NCBI RefSeq assembly: GCF_000315625.1
Contig: NW_005434479.1
Coordinates: forward strand, 13,454 to 63,211
Length of the DNA stretch: 49,758 bases
Source: Guillardia theta CCMP2712
Taxonomy: Eukaryota > Cryptophyceae > Pyrenomonadales > Geminigeraceae
Reading direction: 5' to 3'
Each line of letters begins with the position of its first letter. Position 1 is the first letter of the stretch. The notes below the pieces were generated by a model. That model did no database searches. It was not told the origin of the DNA and worked only from the letters and a program-made list of their open reading frames with translations. Below, piece by piece: positions 34,901-45,871 of the stretch. The position numbers and the translations under genes were made by a program.

Positions 34901-35455
34901 CATCGAGGCGATCTTGTTCTCCATCCTTGCAGGCTTCAGCGTGGACTACGTCGTTCACTTGGCGCACTCATACGCAACATGCTGCGGAACGAGAGAAGAA
35001 CGACTCCGCAAAGCCTTTACAGAGATGGGATCTCCTGTCTTCAGCGGTACCTCCATGTCTTGTTCCTCACTCCTCATGCTCCACATGCTGCTGATCCCAG
35101 AAACTCGTGCAGGCATGGTCACGTCAGTCATGGCTTCTATCCCTTTGTTCCAATGCCAAGTCGGTCAGTTGCCGCCAACTTGTTTGCTTCTCCTCCTCCT
35201 GCCTTCTTACTTGTTTCAGTTTTCTTCTCTGTGTTTGGCACCTTCTTGTGCTTCACTATCCTTTTCTCGTGGATATTCGCCAACTTTGGCTTCATGTGAG
35301 TTGAGTTGACTCCTACCCCTGTCATCCTTTTCAAACACTCACAATGCGCATCTCGAAGGAGCATCATGGCCACTCTTGGCCCCGCCACAGCTGACAAGGA
35401 GGAGCAACCTGGCGCGGATCCAACAGTGGTGTTCTCATCAGAAGAAGTTGACTGA
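31928..35455 (+). CDS. Sterol-sensing-domain membrane protein, Patched/Dispatched/NPC1 superfamily
   Basis: RND-type multi-pass membrane protein of 1047 aa in two homologous halves; relatives move sterols or lipid-modified ligands. Eight exons with closing phases: 31928-32570, 32619-32769, 32827-33017, 33065-33653, 33716-35061, 35113-35163, 35220-35295, 35359-35455. TM1 is near residues 40-60, followed by a large extracytoplasmic loop with several Cys. The sterol-sensing block follows, with CIFIVCAIGADDIFVFMDA (GxxDD near 443) and a Cys-rich linker. The second half has its own TM, a second loop, then GIAIAFGVLLLATRS and AGFSVDYVVHLAHSY (family GxSVDYxVH, near 935), ending VFFSVFGTFLCFTILFSWIF and a 33-residue acidic tail. 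The start is uncertain: ATG 31928 or 31952, and CTCTTGCAG at 31939-31947 looks like an acceptor, so an upstream exon may exist. Confidence 0.88.
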
Positions 35456-36238
35456 GATCAACAAGAATGCTGCAAAGTCTCGCAATTTGATGGACGAAAA
35501 CGAAACATCACACACTTGTCACAAAACGAGCACTAAGTTGGTGCCGGGTTTGCTACTATCTTTTGCTTCCCACTTTTCAGTAAAAGAGGTTCACAATTGT
35601 TGTGCCCTGGAGCGCACTACTGGCACTACGCACGACCGCTGCGAGTAGCACTGAAGATCGGATTCTTCGTCGATCTTGCTGTCCGAGAGATGAGTTGTCG
35701 TCTGAAGTTTTCAACCCTTCCTTTCACACCGACTTGCTCCCTCTGATCGAGCTGCTTGAGCGTCGGACTGGAACTCGTGCCGTGAAGGGAGTGCTGCCTG
35801 AGGAGGAGGAAGGGAGTGCTGCCTGAGGAGGTTGCTGATGTTACCGGTGGAACTCGAGAGCCGCGGGAGGAGTCACCGAGCCATCGCCGGGCCTCGCCAA
35901 CTTAATCCGCACTAACTACCCTCTTTCTTGCTAGCAAAGGTCGCCGGTAGCGCACATGGACGATGAAAACCAGTGCGGTTACATGAACTTCTTAGAGAGA
36001 AAGTAGTAGATCGGACTCCGAGCCCGGGGTAGAACCTCGTAGCGATGAGAGAGGGCCCGACCAATGACTTCGCTGACATGACGCAGGATGGACGATCACG
36101 GGGCTTCGGAGAATCTACAGGCCTTGAAGCACAGCAGGAAAGATGCCAAGGGTAGTCTTTCCTTGTACCCTATTGGCCGATCGGAGTGAGCACCCATGCT
36201 TCTTGGGAGCATCGCTCATAAAAATTAGCAGGGTCTAC

Positions 36239-36323
<85 letters not shown>

Positions 36324-36737
36324 ACTCCCCTCTCTCAGTCTTCTTTTTTCTTCAGCTGTCTCCTCTCGAGCCTAGGAAACTCAACTTGCAGACAATCCAT
36401 CAGGTACTGAGGCTGTTGTAACACTGAATCCGATGCCATGATCTCTCAAAGATGATGTGGTAATGATCCACGAGCGCAAGCAATTTCTGACGAAGCTCTT
36501 CTCGAATGTTGAGAAGAGGGGAAAAGGATCAGCACTAGTAGAGATGGCGGCAATGGATGCAAGACGGGGGTAGGATCAGAGTCAAGGCTCCAAGGCAGAA
36601 ACAAGAGGAGTTGCTTCCCTCTGGCGCCATGAAAACGCAGAAGAGCCGCCATCTCCCCTTGTCCAAGCAGAGCAGACAGAGCAGATAGACAGTCAGACAG
36701 TCCGACAGACAGGAGAGGAGAGGAGTGTCTCGTCACC
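35456..36737. other. Intergenic region with GC-rich part and CTGT array
   Basis: No gene identified. At 35788-35830 the word GGAGTGCTGCCTGAGGAGG is locally duplicated. The stretch 35850-36100 is GC-rich. Confidence 0.5.
36239..36322. repeat. CTGT tetranucleotide microsatellite
   Basis: About 21 uninterrupted CTGT units. A second CTGT array lies in an RCC1 intron at 43844. Confidence 0.97.
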
Positions 36738-37257
36738 ATGAACGACCATCTACCTTCCCGGCCCTCAAGTGCATTCCTTCACAAAGGAATCATCTCCGAT
36801 GGAAGTTCGGTTGTTGAGCATGATGATACGCGTTTGAGTGGTGGCATCACCTCAGGGAACGATGAACCCAAGGCAACATCTTCAACACCTCCCGGAGAGA
36901 ATTCTGATGAGATCCAATCAGAGTCAGTGATAAAGAGAGTGAGCAGTCTGAAGCATCGAGCTAGTCTTCTCCACCATTTGTCGGCGACGACTGTTTCCCG
37001 GTCGAGGTCTCCTTTGGAGGTCCCCGATGCGAACGTGCCTGTCAGGCCATGCTCTTCTCCTCCCACGAAGACCATCTTCTCCAGTGTCACTGGAGTCTTT
37101 GAGCCTGGTAAGTTCACCGCCATCATGGGATCAAGCGGAGCCGGCAAGACGACGCTTCTCAACGCCGTGGCTGGGGAGACAGCTGGTGGCAGCCTGTCGG
37201 GAGCTGTGCATTTCAATGGAGCCACAGTTGACACGGCAACGATCCGAAGGCAACAAG
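36738..37257 (+). pseudogene. ABCG-type ABC transporter, N-terminal piece only
   Basis: The ATG starts a Ser/Pro-rich, probably cytoplasmic N-terminus, then an ABCG half-transporter nucleotide-binding domain: TIFSSVTGVFEPGKFTAIMG, Walker A GSSGAGKTTLLNAVAG, GSLSGAVHFNG and TIRRQQ, then a GTGATT donor at 37258. The next expected exon (Q-loop, VxQDD, then LSGGE, Walker B and six membrane helices) is not found on the plus strand in the remaining 12 kb before unrelated genes. Either a very large intron or, more likely, truncation near the repeat-laden 37260-40100 region. The frame after the donor stays open to 37598 but loses similarity. Confidence 0.75.
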
Positions 37258-37624
37258 TGATTTCTGAGTTTCTGTTTGCACAACTCATCAGATCAGACCA
37301 AGGTTCAATATCACTATCAAAATTAATGTACTTGGATAAGATCACCAGCTTGCTTTTTGCGGCAAAATTGTTTTTCCTACAGGGAAAAGCGATGAGATGC
37401 GGAGACAAACTTGCCATGCCTTGCAGACCTGATGGGTTCATTATCACCTTTCCATCCTTTCCATCGCTCGTGATCCAACCAAGCAACAAGGAATTGGGAA
37501 AGTTGACGTGCTCCTATAAAAACCTTGCTGTGAGATCACGAGACCGAAAAGAAGTGCCAGACAATCTACATTGGCATCGGCATCACATGCAGAAATAAAA
37601 CAAGGAGCAAGCAAGCGAATAAGT

Positions 37625-37684
<60 letters not shown>
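37625..37684. repeat. CGAAAA hexanucleotide repeat
   Basis: Ten CGAAAA units ending in a poly-A-rich stretch, downstream of the ABCG fragment. Confidence 0.95.
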
Positions 37685-37864
37685 AAAAGAAAGCAAAAAG
37701 AAAAGAATTCAATTCCGTTCTGCATGATCGAGTTGATATCACTAACTTCGTCTCAGCAGATCGCAGGTAGATTTCACTCCCCTGAGCGAATTCTCCTCAT
37801 TTCGCTACTCCTCCCCTTATTTCACAACAACCTTTGATTGATCTAGAATGTCGCGAGCCTCTTT

Positions 37865-38190
37865 TCAGTGAGAGGCAACACGAAATGTCAGCAACGTCAC
37901 CTCTAGCGCTGACACCGCCATGATGCGCCGACTGCCAAAACAAATGAATCGAACCATGCAAGCTGAATCATCCTCTTCAACATATTCAAACTCACGAGAA
38001 AGAATTCTTGGATACAGGTCGTTCAAGTCTGTCTGACTATCCTGCAGCAAGGAGGTTTCCGTTCAGTCTGCACTCTGACGTGGTCGAGATGAATCTACAG
38101 GATCGCAATCAGCCACAACCACTTTGATGTCTTTTTTGTTGGGTCCAATCTTCTTCCCAGGCTTTTCATATCTCAGTTACTGCCATAGTT
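37865..38190 (-). other. Possible extra exons 3' of the 272-aa gene
   Basis: Two protein-like stretches flanked by plausible splice signals on the minus strand: EKPGKKIGPNKKDIKVVVAD near 38120-38165, and DSQTDLNDLYPRILSREFEY near 37970-38040. They may belong to an alternative end of the gene at 38250-39114 or to another gene. No function is recognised. Confidence 0.3.
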
Positions 38191-38249
38191 TGACGTAAGA
38201 GAAAAGAACCTGACGATAAGCTTGGAGAGCTTGCTTGGGGTGGGGTGGT

Positions 38250-39114
38250 TTACGGAGGATAAAATTTTTTTTTCATCTCTTTATGTTTAAGGAGCTCCTT
38301 ATCGTCGACCAAGTCCCTCCAATCCGTGGATGCCCTGTGGGCCTGGATCCTCTGCAGGGTGTCCTCCATGAGGTGATACAGGTCGTCCGCCTCGGAGGCG
38401 ATGAACTTGGACTGCTCGTAGGCGGCATCGTCGTACACCAACAGCAGCGGCTTGAGGTCCTGCCCGCTGGGGGTGCCGCTCAGAACGCTGGCGTTGCAGC
38501 GGTAGGCGTCGAAGAGCTGGTACAGGTTGGTGTAGTTGGCGACGTAGGTCTTGAAGACAGACTCACAGGTGGACCTCCGGATCTCGCCCCACTCCTTGAG
38601 CTGCTTGGGGAGGGTGGATTTCGCCATGTTGTCGGAGAGGAGGAGCTCGACGGCATCCAGCCGGGAGAGCGACTTCCCGGATACCGTGCCCGACAGCATA
38701 CCATGCGCAAGCCCGTGGATCTCATCGATGGCGGAGATGGCGTGGGAGACATCACCATCGCAGGAGGGGTCCATCTCCAGCAGCGTCTTGCAGCGCTCCC
38801 TGATCTTCAGCGCCTTCTCCGCACTCTGGACGACGAATCCCATGTCCTTCGGGCCCTCGGTTTCAAGATGCAGCCGAACAAATAAGTCCTCCACTGACTG
38901 CCTGACGGCGCTGCTGTCCATGATCTCGTCCAGCTTATCGAGCTCCTCGGTGTTGATGTCGTACTTGTCCAGCCAGGAGATCATGGAAGAGAGATTCAGC
39001 ACCACGGCCTGCGAGCCTCTCCTTGCACCGCTTGATGTCGATGTCAGTCCTGACGAGATAATCGATGGTCTCGAGGTGCTTCTTCAGGTCTTCCAAGTGT
39101 GCCACTCGTCTCAT
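38250..39114 (-). CDS. Unrecognised 272-aa helical protein
   Basis: Two exons: 39114-39055 (20 codons) and 39008-38250, with a 46-nt GTCAGG...GCAG intron and closing phase. The ATG at 39114 lies inside the duplicated block (copy B). The sequence is acidic, Leu/Asp/Glu-rich and probably all-helical (LEDLKKHLETIDYL, WLDKYDINTEELDKLDEIMD, then a Cys- and Tyr-bearing middle KTYVANYTNLYQLFDAYR), ending in KKKFYPP over an A-rich run. No motif is known to me. The equivalent start in copy A hits a stop after nine codons (MRRVTHLED). Confidence 0.5.
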
Positions 39115-40099
39115 TCATGCATCTTTGCCCTCCTTTCCCATTTGTCCTCATCACGATCCTACTCTTGCTGAATGACCTCGCGCACGAGAGAGCGCACTTC
39201 CACACCAAAGGATTCTTGTGAAGGCATGTAAGCTCCCCATGAATGATGTAAATTGCCACTTGGGTGGGTTCAAGACCTGGAGTATTATAAAAAGAGAATC
39301 TGCTTTACAGCGCTTTGTTGACAGTGCCCAGGGAAATTGGCGTGAAGAGAGCAGGATCAACAATTCTTACAGCATTTAGTTCATATTAATCTATCCAGAA
39401 GTCGATGGCGTTGAGGTTCATCGACATGATCTTTCCGTATGTGAGGGCCCTGACCTGCAGCGGCAGTGAGATCAAACATCCTCTGCCGGCCAGCCCCGAC
39501 CTGTCCGTTCCGGCAGACGTGGATCGAGTACTGACAGAAGTGACCCTGAATGAGAGTGAGCACAGAGAGGAGGAGATGGCTTCCAGAACAACAATGATCT
39601 ACAGAGAAAGGAACGAGGGGTGTGCTAGGAGGAGGAATGTGTGTAACGACCTCTGCCGTGCAATAGCTTCCGTTGAAAATCAAGCGGTAGGGAGGCCACC
39701 TGAGGCATGGCTTGTCAAGAGCGTCTCGATCGAGATGTCTTGTGCTCACAAGCTGTCGGGCAGTGTGAGCATCAAAGCTCCCTCATGGTCTCCTCTTGGT
39801 GAACTTCCTGTGACTAGCCCGTTGAAGAGGCAGCGACGTCCTTCACGCCTGGCGAACACAGGGCCGTAGACCTTAGCCATGATCAGCACAAGAAGAGGCC
39901 ATGCGGGTGTAGAGCAAGCACCGGCTCGTTTGTCGCTTTGAAGCTGAGAGGTGCCAACACTCGTCAGGCTGGACAACAACGCTCGAGCTTCACTCACCCG
40001 TTCTGCAAGTTGAGCATATGCTGCTCATGGTCGCCCAGTAGAATTGATACCTGCCGTTCGAGCTGGAGGACGCGAGCTTCGAGAGACGTGTTCCTGCGC
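39088..40099. repeat. Duplicated block, copy B
   Basis: Direct repeat of 26931-27022 plus 27309-28228, about 12 kb away and about 99% identical over the long segment. Candidate minus-strand coding sequence continues from both ends of this copy into unique flanks, which suggests B is the older location. It lacks the 286 bases present in copy A at 27023-27308. Confidence 0.93.
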
Positions 40100-40275
40100 G
40101 CTGAAGTCAAGCGCCGACATCAATTCCTTCAGAGGATCGACCTCTCTGTCAGCTCGGCGTTGATGGCCTCTAGAGCTGACGCCCTTTCGGTGACTCTCAT
40201 GTGGTCTTGTCTAAGGCGCAAGTCAGCTCCTCTCACCAGCAAGTCGCTCACCTCAAGTCAAGAATCATGTCCTGC
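40100..40275 (-). other. Coiled-coil coding exon(s), gene unrecognised
   Basis: The minus strand reads RQDHMRVTERASALEAINAE then LTER, and after a likely short intron (acceptor CTTCAG at the edge of copy B) RRNTSLEARVLQLERQVSIL, before a GTGAGT donor inside copy B. Heptad-like charge pattern. The frames around the small intron do not close in my reading, so the exon model is incomplete. Confidence 0.4.
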
Positions 40276-40353
40276 AAACGACTTCCGTCCGCTACTGTCG
40301 TCACCTACACCCGCCCAGTGAGTTCTTGCGCTCCTTGATCAAACACGTTTGGT

Positions 40354-41000
40354 TCACACGTCGGGGAGTTTGAAGTCATAGGTGCTCTCATCGAACTCGC
40401 TCCGTACGATCACAGAGACAAGGAGCGCCAGGTCGATGCCAGTGTTGCCAACCAGAGAGCAGCTTGATGCCGAGTCAGAGCTGAACTCTTGGATGTTGTC
40501 GTAAATTACCTCACAGACGCTGATTTGCTTTCCCCGGACAGCGCTTTGGTAAGGAGCTGGTACCTAACAGTAATTCAGACTTCGCGCCACAAGCATGAAT
40601 ATTAAAGCAAGTCATGCCGCTTACACGAATCTCAACGGTTTTCTCACTATCCGAATGGCGTCAGCATCGCCATAGACGGCACGATACTCTCGTTTGGTCC
40701 ACCTGCAAGGTTGTCACATCTGAGCCGAGAGAGTTCTGTGATAATGCACCAGTTCTGTGCAAAGATCTGAATCATCCCGGGCTTGTACTGATCGCCTGGC
40801 CGATGCTCGAGATCGAATCGAAGTTGGCTACACATGCAGTCAGAATCTGCTGTTGACCTATATGGTTTCACGCACGCACCCCGAAATGCCTTGAAATTCC
40901 TGGGGCTGAATCTGGGCCTTTTCTATGCCCGTCCCCTCATTGACTTCGGTAAGGATTGACTTCCTACACGTTCCTCTCCATCATTCTCAGTTGTAATGAT
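40354..41000 (-). CDS. Unrecognised multi-exon protein, 3' part secure
   Basis: The terminal exon 40563-40354 follows a TGTTAG acceptor and reads VPAPYQSAVRGKQISVCEVI then YDNIQEFSSDSASS, ending LPDV and TGA. An upstream exon near 40710-40850 reads QLRFDLEHRPGDQYKPGMIQ then FAQNWCIITEL. A further exon near 40895-40965 reads EVNEGTGIEKAQIQPQEFQG. Together they look like part of a folded beta-rich protein, but I do not recognise it. The joins and 5' end are unresolved, so coordinates mark the extent of supported exons only. Confidence 0.45.
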
Positions 41001-42347
41001 GTGCAAAATCAAACCTGGGCCCATCCTTACTAGGGGAGGTCATGGGACGGCGGATGGGTTTGTTGTTTCCTCGGGGGGTTGGAATCATCTTCCATGATGC
41101 AGGAGGGACTCCCGAGCTCTTCATTGTCTATTCTACGCTGATGTGAGTGACTGTGTTGGTAACCCGATGACTCTGAAACGTCAGGGTGACGACCGGATTC
41201 TCGCTGCCACGGTTCAAGAAAGGTGCAGATCATTTGTAGAACTTTTCTCCCACGCCAGGCGCAGCATCCTCGAGGATCGAGCCATGAAGAGTGAAGCTTT
41301 CATCGTTGCACAAGCTAGTTAGTACGTCCCCTCACTCTCAAGCGGCTCAGTCTTCTTCGCGGCTGTGGCTGGCTGAATCACTCAGTTGACGGGGGCTGAG
41401 CGGATCATGGCAGCGGCATGGGCAGCGGGAGGGATAGCAGATGAATCGGGCCACTAGATTGAATCTTTACTCAAATTGAATTATGCGGTAGGTCCGGCCC
41501 CGCCTCCGAGCCTTCACTGGCACTGAATCACTGAGGCTTCGCCTGAGCCCGGCGTCCCGGCCCGGCGTCCCGGTCCCCCGGGCAGTAAGATCGGGCTTGC
41601 CTCAGAGTTTGTGTTTAATTCCCTTTACAGGACAGCAATCCGTAGTCCTAAAAGACTAATAGGATGATCTTCTGCCTTAATTTTTCGTGCGTCATGCCGT
41701 GGAGCGGCATCGGGTTCAGGCAGGTAAGGAAATGGGGAAGAGAGGAGGAGGAGGAGGAGTTAGGACGCAGATCCAGTAGAAAGATTAAATCAGTGGAAAC
41801 AAGCTCAGGATAGCAGAGCGGCGAAGGAGAAAGTCATCTGAGAGCAGAAGACGAGGGAGCATCGCAAGAATGAACAGTGGGTTACAAAGAGACAGAAGGA
41901 GTCAGGCAGGGAGAGGGCATGATCAATGAGTGAACTTGAAATTAGGCCGAGAGGTTTCTTAGTACCATCGTGCAGTGCCGTGCATGTCTTTTGTTGGCGC
42001 TTAAAGTACGAAGATGTGTGCAGCAAACCACAGGGACAGGATTGAAAGAAAACAAGGCCAGAATGAAGTCAGAAATGGTCTCAGATTCTGTAGTAGAAAT
42101 GCATTCATATTGTGGTCGTTACTAGATGGAAAGATTCTTTCAGTGATGCAAATATTTGTGTAATAGATTGCAAGAGTAATGTCGAATTTCGAGTTTGTGC
42201 CATGGCTCGTATCATGCCACAAACCGAATAGAATGAATGCACCTGCTGTTCATCTTTTTTTTGTTTCATTGTTCGCACGACACATTTGCTGACATGATGT
42301 CTACTACCTTTTGTTTTCAGCTGGGCCAAATATTTCGGAAGCGAGTT
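41001..42347. other. Intergenic region with GC-rich island
   Basis: No gene supported. About 41470-41600 is rich in CCGG/CCCGGCG words, including a tandem GGCGTCCCGGCCC repeat, recalling the islands at 7380-7780 and 18270-18460. Confidence 0.45.
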
Positions 42348-43843
42348 ATGTTGTACACACAACAAACATCTGGAAGTTATCATAGAGTTTTGTTGGGCGT
42401 GTCCGCATCAGCAGTTTTCTGCTCGATGGGAGGTGAGTTATCTCAGCTGTGTCTCATTGCATTTGAGTGGTCGAGCAGCAGGTGTGGCGTTAGCGGAGCA
42501 CAAGGCAGCGGAAGATGCATTGGGACGAGATTCGAAAGAGGTTGCCTCATTTCTCTGCCCGCCCGTCCTCCTCGATACTGCCTCCTCCTTGCTTCTTCTC
42601 CTTCCGTTCTGCTACGTCTACCATTCCTATATTTGTTCTGGTGCTCTACGTCTTTTGCTCGCAGTTTTCTAGCATCATGTGCTAAGTTATGCTCACAGCA
42701 GCATCGTCCCCTGTCTCATCTGGTGCTGTGCTGGGGAGGAGGGCTGTCAGGTGAGCAGTGAGTCACGGATTTGGGAGCAAGGAGAGGGAGAGGGAGAGGG
42801 AGAGGGCGAGGGCGAAGACGATGAGGATGATGAGGATGAGGATGTTTCGAAGTGACATACTCGTTAGGTGCGTTGGGGATCGGAGAGACGAGAAACTCAG
42901 CAACACCGAAGCATGTGGAAACTCTTCCAAAGGTAATGCAGATGATGGGCATTAAGGCGAAGAGCTGGTTTGTTATGAGTCTGTTGAAATCATTATTCAA
43001 GATGCTCATGGTAGAAAGAGTGATGGCAACAATGAAAGCAGTATAGATGCTCTCAAATATTTCACTTCGTTAATTTCATTCAGAGGATATGACTTTGTTG
43101 TTGTCTCTTTCAGGATGTCACTCAGGTCGATTGCGGCGATTCTTGGAGCGCATGTATTGCTGGGGACTGTGAGTGAATTTCCTTGTTCGAAATATGAATG
43201 ATGGCGTACTGCCCAGCTCTTTACACCTGGGGAAAAGGACAGGATGGCAGGCAAGTTGGTACAGGAGGGGAAGGGAGGGAGGAAGGATGCCAGACAAAAG
43301 GAAAGGCATGATGCTATTCGCCTTTCACAGATTGGGGCTTGGGGAGACTCTTGACGTTCTTTATCCTCAAAAAGTGAATCTTGAAGGTGAGTTTGTTCTC
43401 TTGCTCAAATCCTTTCTCCTCCTCCCCTTCTCGTATGCTCGTACTTGAACCTACTTTTACCCTCCTTCTCTCTCTCCTCAGTATTCGTCTTCGCTTCGTT
43501 TTCTCTCTCCGCGATCTGCTTATCGAGCTTGATGGTAGAAGGCTCGTGAGCGTATGACGCTGGGTTGCAGGTGTGACTTGTGTATCCGCTGGGCATCGTC
43601 ATGCTGCTGCGATCGTGGGAGGAGGAGACGTTTTTGTGTGGGGAAGAGGGTTCTCCGGCCAGCTGGGGCTGGGAACCAACAAGAGTCACTTCACTCCGCA
43701 GGTACTCTGAAATTGCTCAACTCCATGCTGTCCTGACTATCACCTTCTTACTTGCCTGCCCTCCCTCTTCTTTGCTGGGTCTACCTGCTGTTTGGTCCTT
43801 TCGTGTTTCGCCTGAAACCTGCGCGACTGTCTCTTTTTCTCTG

Positions 43844-43912
<69 letters not shown>

Positions 43913-45555
43913 CCTGGTCTCTCTCTCTCTCTCTCTCACTCTCTCTAATTTCTTCTCTGCTGATCCCTTCCGACCTGTGTCAACTTCCTTGTCTAGCCTC
44001 TCTCTTTCCCCATGCCAGTGAAAGCATTATCCTGCGGGGGCTCTCACTCTCTCTTCATCACCGAGGACGGGCGCCTGTACGCGACAGGAAGGTGAAGTCT
44101 GCGTCTCTTGTCGGCCCGCAACTTCTCAGCTCCTGACAGGGGCAAGGAGGGTCAGCTGGGAACGGGCAGCCAAGAGAGCGTGCTCTCACCGGTTGAAGTT
44201 CAGATGCCTGAGGGGTCGGGGCGGGTGAAGGCGGCAGAATGCGGGAAGGACTTCTCGGTGATCGCGACGGAGAGCGGGCAGGTTTTCACATTCGGCTCGG
44301 ACGACTACGGACAGCTGGGATTGGGGCAGTTCGCACGGTGACCCCCTGCTCCTGCTCTGCTGCTGCTGCTGGACTTACGCTCTTGGAAGGTACGCCATGA
44401 CGCCGAAGGAGGTTGCGGTGCTGGCAGGAAAGAACGTGAGGAGCATAGCAGCCGGTTGACTCCTGTCCTCCTCTCAGCCTGCACCTGCTCGTCTCAACTT
44501 CCATGCACAGGAGACTATCACGCCGCTGCCGTCACGTCTGACGGCAAACTGTACACGTGGGGTTACGGAAGATCCGGCCAGGTGAGCTTGTTGGGCTTCT
44601 GCTGGAGATTTCTCTTAGCGTAAGTGTCGCTGCCCCAGCTCGGCAACGGCAACACAGTGGACGTCTCTCTCCCTGTCCTTGTGCGGGAGCTGCAGAACCT
44701 TCGGGTGCAGTCGGTAGCTTGTGGATGCGACCATACCGTCGCGGTAATTGACAGGGGATTGAAGGAGCAACTGATGCTCATCTCCTCTCAGGTTCTCGAG
44801 TCAGGAGAAGTGTTTGTGATGGGAAGAGGACGTGAGGGGCAGCTGGGACGGGGAGACATTGTCGAGAGCCCAGCTGTGTACAGAAGCGTTCCTCTTCAGG
44901 TGACCTTCCTTGCTCAAGAGAGAATTCGCGTGAGAACTTTGTCTTCCCCTTCCTCCCACGACTGTCTGATGCCTCCCCAGGTCCAGCAGGTTGCATGCGG
45001 CACCAGTCACACGCTTGCTCGAGGAGTCCGAACATGATCGCAAGTCTCTGATTCCAAGCTCTGCTCGTCTTCCCCCTCTCTTGTCGCTTGACAATAAATT
45101 CCCCGTCCTTCACCTGGCTGACATCTTAACGCAAGGCTCCAGAGCAGCTCCTGGCTCCTGGCTCCCGGCTCCTCCCTCCTCCTCCTCTCTCGCTCCTCCC
45201 TCCTCCCTCTTCCTTCCTCGCTCCTCGCTCCTTGCTCCTCTCTCCTCTCTCTGCTCTCTGCTCTCTGCTCTCTGCTCTCTGCTGTCTCTCCCCTCTCCTC
45301 TCCCTCCTCTCTCCTCCCTCCTCTCTCCTCCCTCCTCCCTCCGATGTTTGTCGTATTCCTCTCCTGTTGCACTCTCATCTCCGTCACATCTTTCTGCATC
45401 GCAGTGAGTAGCTTGGTATGATTCCTGATTGCTGCTGTCAGGTTGGATACACCGGTGTTGTTCTTCAGCCTCGTTTCCAAGGATCCGATGTTATCATCTC
45501 AACAGCTGCCAACCACTCAGGACAGAGGAAATCTGCCTTCCTGATGAGCAGCTAA
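42348..45555 (+). CDS. RCC1-repeat seven-blade propeller protein
   Basis: RCC1-fold proteins act as Ran exchange factors or as mitochondrial/signalling scaffolds. Sixteen exons with closing phases, from 42348-42432, 42479-42540, 42699-42750, 42868-42932, 43114-43168, 43217-43250 and 43331-43386 through 43571-43701, 43997-44091, 44140-44337, 44390-44454, 44511-44581, 44639-44743, 44792-44899, 44981-45025 and 45442-45555; about 446 aa. Seven blade motifs are visible: GALGIGE, GRLGLGE, GQLGLGT, GQLGTGS, GQLGLGQ, GQLGNGN, GQLGRGD. Each is preceded by LYTWGKG-like strands and CGxxHxxA/V turns. The N-terminus (MLYTQQTSGSYHRVLLG...) is basic and hydrophobic, fitting mitochondrial import as in RCC1L proteins (inference). 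The intron 43251-43330 has a GC donor. If the last intron is not removed, the frame stops at 45037 (412 aa). Confidence 0.88.
43844..43911. repeat. CTGT microsatellite in RCC1 intron
   Basis: About 17 CTGT units followed by a CT tract in the intron between exons 43571-43701 and 43997-44091. Confidence 0.95.
45160..45350. repeat. CTCC-rich pyrimidine tract
   Basis: Irregular CTC/CTCC/CTCTG units in the likely last RCC1 intron. It yields low-complexity frames on both strands. Confidence 0.85.
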
Positions 45556-45871
45556 TGAGGCGGACTCGCTGGGGCGGAAAAGGCGGGCAGTGAATGGCGG
45601 GGCGAGAGGGGCGGGAGAGGTGGAGAGGAGGAGAGAAGTGGATGGAAGGAGGAGAGACGATGAAATGAGGTAGAGGGAGGGTGGGGAGACAGAGCGAGAG
45701 AACGAGAGGACGAGAGAGAAGGAGATTGATTCAAACTCTAGCTGTCACAGATCCAACATGGCTCAGAAGCGTTGAGCATCGTCAGAACTTACAAGACGAT
45801 TCAGCAGAAGCCACGAGCTCACAAGCCCTACGCACTTGCCCAGCAGCTGTCTGACAGGTCGAGGTTAAGGC

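Noticed and set aside
45007-45480. Minus-strand 157-codon frame opposite the end of RCC1
   Set aside because: It begins at TTG and is mostly the complement of a CTCC tract; the plus strand gives a phase-matched last RCC1 exon at 45442-45555.
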